Shown here: piece by piece, positions 50,401-59,500 of the stretch
Layout: every line of letters starts with the position of its first letter
Numbering within the stretch: position 1 is the first letter of the stretch
Source of the DNA: Endomychus coccineus
Taxonomy: Eukaryota; Arthropoda; Insecta; Coleoptera; Endomychidae
Length of the DNA: 64,000 bases
Direction of reading: 5' to 3'
Assembly (NCBI GenBank): GCA_958510875.1
Contig: OY294070.1
Location: 3,224,001-3,288,000, forward strand
The notes under the pieces: generated by a model
The model's input: the letters and a program-made list of their open reading frames with translations, nothing else
Told to the model about the DNA's origin: nothing
Databases searched by the model: none
Translations under genes and position numbers: made by a program

Positions 50401-50618
50401 TCAGACCAATTTGACGAGCATCTGCGATGCTTTCAGCAACATGATACTGGTAGCACATAGACAAAAGAACAAGTTCCTACAGATGGTGTTGGAAGTACAC
50501 GCCTTGAGATATTGCCACAAGAAGAAGTGTCGATACATCGAACCTAGAGAATTGAAATCTGTGATAAAAATGTATTCCACCATTCTGGAAGTACGGTAAG
50601 TTTTGTCATCATCTAGAT

Positions 50619-50660
<42 letters not shown>

Positions 50661-50778
50661 ACGCACACGCACACGCACACGCACACGCACACGCACACGC
50701 ACACGCACACGCACACGCACACGCACACGCACACGCACACGCACACGCACACGCACACGCACACGCACACGCACACGC

Positions 50779-50864
<86 letters not shown>

Positions 50865-53800
50865 CTTCGAAAGCGACGAACGTGTCTCGGAATTGAATGC
50901 GAGTTTATATCATTTTCCATTCATGGTGTTGACTAGTGTAATGTGACTTACTTATATACTATAATTCTAATATTGAGGGTGTTCTGTGGTACATTTTATC
51001 GAAGTTAATAATAATAACTATATGATTAATTAGTGAATTAGACAGTGCAATATACTGAAACGGCGACGGATCGCCGGTTCGTTATCGCAGTAAGTGATTA
51101 AGACTTTATTTTATACGCATTCTTACACTATGTTTTTATATATAAAAACATACATATAAATTAGAATGGAGAAACATTTATCAAATCAGTACGGAGTGAT
51201 TTCTGACATCAGGGATTCTCCGGAAAAGAATGCCGAAATACCACCGAAGAAAAATAAACCAAACAATACATCCTTCTCCGATATAGTCAAAGTATCGTCA
51301 TTTCCCAAAAAAGAACAGGCAATAATTTTTCCCGCAATAGATGGAATTCAAGTTAAGGAATATGTAGTAGCGACAGGAAAATTGATTGAACCCAAAAACA
51401 TATTATTTGCATCCCGAATGTCGAATAATAGAATTTGCATATATTTGAGTTCTAAGCAATTAGTGAATCATTTTGTGGAAACCGAAGGGGGAATAAATAT
51501 AAATGACACATTTTTACCGGTACGTAAATTGATTCTCCCAGCGAAAAGAATAATTTTGTCAAACGTCTCCCCTTGTATCCCTCATCATGTTATTGAAGAA
51601 CAACTAAGAGAAAATAACATAAAAGCTGTATCTCCAATTTCATTTATAGGTGCCGGAATTGGTATTGATGAATACAAACATGTATATAGCTTCCGGCGAC
51701 AATTTTTTGCAGCAATGGATGACACAGAAACAATGCCAAATTCATTAGTAATACCCTATGATGACGAAGAATATAGGATCTTTTTAACTGATGATAAAGT
51801 GAAATGCTTCAGTTGCAAAGAATTTGGGCACATTGCTTCAAAATGTCCCAAACCAGCCGAATATATCAATGATACAATTAATAATACTGAGATTTTAGAA
51901 AACACGAATAAACGACCATCCCCTTCATCTGACACCCCTCAAAGCACTTCCTTAATAAACGAAGATATAGTATTCGAAGATATAGTATTCGATCATAATG
52001 ATAACACTAACGGTTCCAAAAACGAAAAAATATTTTTTCAAGAACCGAAGAGTACAAATGCAAACAAAAAGAAATCTACAAAACGCCGGAAAATAGAGCC
52101 TACTCCAACAGAAGATTCTTATGAAGGCCTGGAGAATTTGTGGGAAAATAGCTCAGAACAGATAATGCAGTGTTCCGTTTTTATAGAATTCCTGAAAGAA
52201 GTTAAATCAAAAGGAGAACCATTGAATGTAGCCTTTCAGTATACAAGCAACATAAATGGACTAACAGCATTAATAAAAGAAGCATTGCCTTTCATGTCAC
52301 AGCGATCCCTGAAAGAAAGATGCAAACGGCTCATTAATTCATTAAAAAAATCATATATCGAAGAAGGTGGAGCAGCTAGCTCGCCTCCAGAATCAATCAC
52401 ATCATCGAAGAGCTCTCTCACTAGATGTTTATCTCAAGAAAGCATTGAAAGCACAAATACAACTTATTAATAAACATGTATCCAAATATAACTATCACAA
52501 CCTTAAACACAAAAAGCATTAGAGGAGATTTTAAGCGAACTCAATTGGAATTTTTTCTCGAAATGAATTGTTCAGACATTATATTACTTCAAGAAACCAA
52601 TGTCACGGAATTACCAACTTTCTCACGTGACACAAAATATGATTTTTATATCAACCCTGTAACAACAAATTATACCGGAACAGCAATTGGCTTAAAAAGA
52701 AATTGCTCGATCACCATACAAAATCATGAAATCATTCTCGAATCATATCTTCAATCAGCTCTAGTAACAATAGATACATTTAAATTACATATCATAAACG
52801 TATATATTCCACATGACCGCGAAATTGCACTCAAAATTAGTTCAAAACTATCCGAAATCCTAGAAAATTTAGATCAGAATGACAATGTAATTATAGGAGG
52901 AGATTTCAATTGCACTCCAAATCCGCACTTAGATCGGTATGGATCTACCGAAAGGTATGCTACATTTGCGGAAACGCTCGAGAAAAACTTCACACATTGT
53001 GGACTGAAAGATTCTTGGAGACATATCAACAAGAAAGATGTTGGCTTCACACATATCAGCTCTATAACCCCTATATCCGCCTCACGGCTTGACAGAATTT
53101 ACATCACGAGAAAACTATTAAACGACCTGATATCAGCTGATGTGAAAAATTCTTTCTCAGACCACCTAGCGGTGACTATAAAAATAAGAATTACAACAAG
53201 AAATAAAGTATATCCGCCTTACTGGAGGTTCGATAATGCGTTATTGGAGGATACGGACTTCAAAGATAATATGAATACGTTCATTGTGAGTGAAACCAAG
53301 CAAATACCGGCAGGTTGCGACATGATAAAATGGTGGGAAAAGTTTAAAATAGATCTAAGAAATATGACGATACTATATAATAGGCAAAAATATAAGACAA
53401 GACAGATAGAAATCAGACAGCTGGGAGAACAAGTGAAAAACGCGATTGCCTCATCCAACCCCTCTGAAAGTGAAATCAAGAGACTATTAAACATTACAAA
53501 ACGCTCACAGGATGCATACAAAAAAACTAGCGAAAATATCTTGAGAAAAATGAACTACGAAAAACTGATTGACACAGACTCACCAATAATCAACAAAAAA
53601 GCCTTTTGTACCTTTAAACATCTGAATAAACTCAAAGTGGGAAATAATATCATCCAAAAACCTTCAGAACTAACTAGCATAATAGTAAAACATTTTGAAT
53701 CAATATACGCCAAGGACACGACTGCGAAAGTGAACCAAAAATGTGAACTGTATTCTGATATCAAGAAAATTACTAGGGAAGAGAAAGAACAACTGAACGC

Positions 53801-56398
53801 CAGCTTTACAGAAGAAGAATTCACTACGGCTCTTCTGTCTCTGAATAAGAACAAGGCACCAGGAATAGATGGGCTAACAGCTGAGTTTTACATAACATTT
53901 TGGGATGAATTGAAAAATACATTCGTGATTGTCAACAAAGAAATAATTTCGAGACAAAGCTTACCCAAAACATCATCAAAGGCTATAATCACTCTCACTC
54001 CGAAAAAAGGTGACCTAATGGAATTGGAGAACTGGCGCCCGGTATCACTTCTAACAACAGATTATAAGATCTTAGCAAAAGCAATATCTACCAGATTAAC
54101 TAATGTAATCGATAACATAATAGGACAGGAACAAAGCTATTCAATACCAAACAGAACAATCTATGACACCCTACATTTACATCGTGACACCATATTTTAT
54201 GCAAACAAGGAGCAGGTTCCCTTAGCAATTCTCAATCTAGACCAAAAATCTGCATTCGATAAAATTCATCACGACTATATGTTTCATGCACTTGAGGGAA
54301 TGGGTTGCGGGGAGTTTTTCATTAAGGCTGTTAAAACATTATATAAGGATGTAAAAAGTCACGTACGTGTGGGTTCATTACTTACCCGGGAGATATCTTT
54401 TAGAAGAGGGATTAGACAAGGATGCCCACTCTCTGGACCATTGTACGTTTTATCCATAGAGCCATTCTTACAAATGTGTCGGAAAAAACTTCACGGATTA
54501 ACGATACCATCGAATAACAATATAAAAATAACGACTGCGGCGTACGCTGACGATGTATCCATTTTTATAACCAACGAAAAAGATTTCAGAATATTTGCCA
54601 AAATTCACAGCATATATGCGAATGAATCTGGATCAGAGCTTAATTTCAACAAATCGGTTGGATTTTGGACTGGAAGCTGGACACAACGTAAGGATGAACC
54701 CATCAAGGTAACTTGGACATCCAAAAACATCACTGTATTAGGAATAACTCTCTCAAATGATATCAACACAGACACAGAAAGAGCTTATCAGAAAATGATT
54801 GACAAAATAAGCCAAGCACAAATGAAATGGCAACATAAAATGCCTAGCCTATCGCTCACCGGAAAAAGAATTGTGATCAATCAATTTATTGCACCAATAC
54901 TTTGGCATTATTTTCAGATACTTCCATTTAATACAGGACAAATAGAAACTCTGCAAAAAAAGCTAACAAACTTCATGTGGAACGGGAAGCATTGGACGCA
55001 AACGATGGATCTATGTTTAAATATAGACAAAGGTGGGTTAGGGTTAGTCCATTTACAGTCGAAATTAAGAACATTCAGAATATGGTTGGCACACAGATTC
55101 ATTAATGCAACAGAAAAGCAAAACTGGGCTGTGTTGATGAAATATCTTTTACAGAAATCCAATGGTAATGGTATGTCGTGGCAAATATTATTTATGTTGA
55201 AAAAAAATGTGAGCAATCAAAATGCATCTTCCTTTATCGAGTCATTGAAAGATGTAATGCAAGAAACATCTGATATACATATACATAATTTCCCGTCGAA
55301 TATAAATGATTTAAAAAATATCCCAACAGAAAAATCTCGCCTAATAAAAAATAGTGTACCACCCATTTTCAATTCCATGTGGAATAAGATAGGATTCAAG
55401 AAGGTAGAAGACTTCATTGAAAACAACGAATGGATCAAACCGGAGGTAATGATTAGAAGACTCAGCGCCAGAGCGCTCTCACCATTATTTGTAACAGAGC
55501 TCTCTATCCAGTATAATAGAATTAAATGTTTCTTTTCTTTACATTATGCCAACGCTATTAGAAATAAATGCTCTGATAGGAAGGAGTTTACACTCACATT
55601 TTCAAGCAACAACGACATGGAGGTAAAATTAACAAAATCCTCACGGAGAGAACTTCAGCGTAATCTAACCGCTGAATTCTATGGCCTTAGCAAAACAAAT
55701 ATTATGAATGGCAGCTGGACAGATGACGAGATCAACTGGAAATCATATTTTCAAAAACCAACCTTAGGTTTTGAGGCTGAAACAGCCTGGCGTTTCGCCA
55801 AAAATAGATTAGCTGATCCGGTATTTTGTAAGAAAGCAGGCTTCCAAGAAAGTGATAATTGTCCGTTCTGTCCCAATCATCTAGGGACTGCTTGGCATAT
55901 GATTATGACATGTTCAAGAACTAAAGATCTATGGAACCTCGTGAAGACTCTCCTTAGACTTCTAAGGAGAAGTGAAAATATTCTAGTAAAGGATCTATAT
56001 GTAGGATATCCTGGGAAATCTATAAACATCAACCTAGCTAATTATATCATCAACTTCGCTAAACATATTATTTATTCAACGATGACGAATTTCTTGAAAA
56101 ACTCTGCTGAATTCGATGACTATTCGACGATATTCACGAAAAAAATCAAAGCGAGAATACTTACCGAATATGCTTACTTCCTTGGAAGGGATAATCTGGA
56201 AAGTTTTCGAATTATGTGGTGTCCCGAAGGTGCCTTATGTGAAATTGAAAATAAAACACTGAAATTCTCTGAACATTTAATTTAATAATACAATGAAATT
56301 CTGTATATACAGTATGTAAACATAATTTTAAATTTTAGTTTTTTTATGAAACGATAGAAATGTATTTCATAGTGTGTAAAAATACTAATGTTTTAATA

Positions 56399-56484
<86 letters not shown>

Positions 56485-56491
56485 CACACAC

Positions 56492-56573
<82 letters not shown>

Positions 56574-59500
56574 CACGACGAGGCAACGGGGAATCTGAAG
56601 AGAGCCATTAGGAATAGGAAGCACCGCAGCTGGAGGAAGCTCTGTGATATGGTCAACGAAGACCATATAAAACGGTAATGGCCAGGCTGAAAAGCCGCAC
56701 TATCCAGTTCTGCTTGAAAGGATAGTAGACACTCTCTCCCTAGGACAACCGGGACATACCCATTCCGTTAATGTAAAGGCCACTCGTCCCTTCGACGTCA
56801 TGCCGATCTTGGAAGAAGAGTTGATGAAAGCCTGCAACAAGATAAGTAATACCAAAGCTCCGGGTGCAGAATGTATGATGAACGTCGCCCTTAAAGCAGC
56901 CATCAAAGCATCACCAGACGTTTTTCTGAAGATCAATAACGCGTGCCTTCGCGGAGGGGTTTTCTCACGTCGTTGGAAGCAGCAGAAGTTAGTCCTTCTT
57001 CCGAAAGCAACAAGCCTCCGTACGATCCATCATCCTACCGACCAATTTGCCTATTTGACACAGCGGGAAGGTGCTCGAGAGGATTATTAGCAACCGTATA
57101 GAGGAATTTAGTGAAGGTACTCGGTGCTTTTCGGAAAACCAGCACTGATTCTGGAAATACCGCGTCGTAGCCACCCGGGACGTGAAGAACGCGTTCAACT
57201 CGGCGATCCGGAATCGAATTCTGGAGGCACTGACATTGATGGAGGTCCAGTAGTATATTACAAGGATCATCGCGAGCTACTTTTGTGAAAGGATATTGTT
57301 GTACAATTTGGACAAGGGGCTCAAAGAGTACAACATCACAAAAGGTGTCCCACAAATACCGTTAGATGAACCCTTAAAGTGGGGCATTATGTATGATGCG
57401 GTGCTGAGGTTGCCCATGCCCACAGGGACGAAGGCTGTTGGCTTCGCAGCCTCTTTTAAAGTTCTCTACCTAGCTCTCAAAAAACACACACACATACCAT
57501 ACTGTGTCATCTATATTATTGAGCTGTACGTTGATGAATCTTTCATGAGGTTCTGAATGATTGAATTTTTATAGGAAGCGCGTATTCTTAATAGGTTTAT
57601 AAATGTTTCTAAGAAATAGACCAGAACCTAATTGTTACGGATTTCAGGTTGGCAAATTCGGAACTAGATAGAGCCCTCCACATTGGCTATGTCGCGTTAA
57701 AAATGTCGGTGGCTACAAGTTATATAACCATGACGACGCAGCTTTTACCATTATTGGTGGACATTCTTCTGGCAAAATTATATTTGTTGGAGGTGATAAC
57801 GTTACTGCACGAATTGCATTTCTATGCGGACACAGCCGAAGATAATACAGGTGAAATTTTAGTTTCATTGATGATAGGTTAAAACTCCTAGGAAAAAACG
57901 AACAACATCTCCATGCAGACTATAACTTCCCAAATAGACTTAGAACCAATTCCTTCTTGCCTGAACGCTTGTCAATAAAGTCAGCGTGGCGTCATCAACA
58001 AGAGTACAACGTAGTTCATGATAGGATCGTATTGTTTTAATCTCGTGTAGCCGGTATTGACTGTCAAGAAGAATTGCTGCTGTAATTTTGAAGTTTGATT
58101 TCATAATAATTCAGATTCACAACGTATTATGAACTGTCAACAGGGAGCTGTCAAGTAACCAGTTAAAATGGAATACTATAACTGGTTTGAGGAGATAGCG
58201 CGGCAGTTATTTGATGAAATTGTTGCTTCTAAAAATAACCAACTTTGACATCATTTCTTTCTTAACGTGAACAGCGTTTATTTTTTCACTTTATCCATAA
58301 TAATGATTGTTTCCAGGTAGAACATGGTATTACACATTATGTCTATATTTTCATCTAGAAACTGGATATACGTTTACTCTCTTTCAAAATTGTGAGTTGT
58401 ACTGGCATGGAGAAGGGATAGAAATGTCAAACATTAGGAATTATGGAGCTAAGAATAATTTCATTTCAGCTATGTGGGTATGGTAAGTATTTATTCATAT
58501 TTCGCTTGAAATTTTTTGGAATTATTAACACTAATAAAAATCAAAATATTACTAGGGTAATATTTTGTATAAAAAACTCTTTAAAAACTAGAGTTTGTAT
58601 ACTGGTTACGCAATTTTCCCAAACTAAGGCGTCTCAATTATAAGAAATAATGTTTTCTTGTCGGTTCTGCCTCCCCCCCCCCTACTATTAATCTTCAAAA
58701 CGGTGTATGATGGTAAAAAAAACGATTTTTAAATTTTTATGCTATGTTTCAAGGCTCGCATAAATGGCAAAATATACCCAGCCATGGAATATTGTTTTAA
58801 TTGTGTTATTTCTTTGTCAACTGTAGAAAGTAAAGTCTTATATCAAAGTAGGAAGATACAGAATTTCGTTATGGAACGTTATTCGCCTCAAGAAAGCGCA
58901 AAAATTGTTAAATTGTATTCCTAAAACTGTCCTTCGATAATTTTAACTCAACGCGCTTTTAGGAGAGCCTATCCCGGTTGAAGAGCTCCACACGGAAAAA
59001 CAGTTCCTCGTTTAGCAAACGAGTTTTTACAGAATGGCACAGTGAATGATGTAAAGCATACTCCTTCTGGTCGTTCAAACGAAAATATTGAGCTTGTTTG
59101 GACGTTCAGGCAAAACCAACATCTTCAACAAATTGAAATTATCGTTTTTGAGGCACAGAAAACCCTCGTTTTATTCAAGAGAACGTGTAGTTTGATCAAC
59201 AAGTGGTTGGTTGGTGCGCAATATGCTCCGAACGAAGCATTGTACCTTTTTTTAAAGATGGCAGGGACAATGCAGTTACTGCTAATGGAGTAATGATACG
59301 TCAATTTCTACAACTTCTGGTTCCAGCAAGATGGCGTTCCATGCCACACAGCGCAGGAAACGGTCGCTCTCTTAGAGACATTTTCCCTGGCAGGCTGATA
59401 TCAAAAAAATGGGGATGTTGAGTGGCAAATGATCCATTCTCCTGATTTGACGGCACCAGAATTTTTCTTGTGGGGATACTTGAAAAATAAAGTCTTCATG

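Larger units (their letters stand above)
50863..56448 (+). mobile_element. Full-length Tx1-like (L1-group) non-LTR retrotransposon in an (AC)n target
   Basis: Sits in ADCY10 intron 23 in the sense direction. The 5' UTR is about 50863-51165, ORF1 51166-52470, ORF2 52476-56285, and the 3' UTR ends in about 17 copies of AAT (about 56398-56448). The element is directly preceded by (AC)n (to 50862) and directly followed by (AC)n (56449-56572). Both ORFs are intact, so this is a young copy. The RT text ([20 protein letters not shown]) is characteristic of the Tx1 clade, some of whose members insert at specific RNA genes or microsatellites. Confidence 0.88.

Noticed and set aside
50401..50946. Long frames encoding Cys-Val, His-Thr, His-Ala or Arg-Thr repeats
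   Set aside because: They are translations of the AC/ACACGC microsatellite in several frames on both strands, not genes.
56344..56666. Frames with poly-Asn, poly-Tyr or poly-Leu plus Cys-Val repeats
   Set aside because: Translations of the (AAT)n tail and (AC)n tract of the LINE insertion site.
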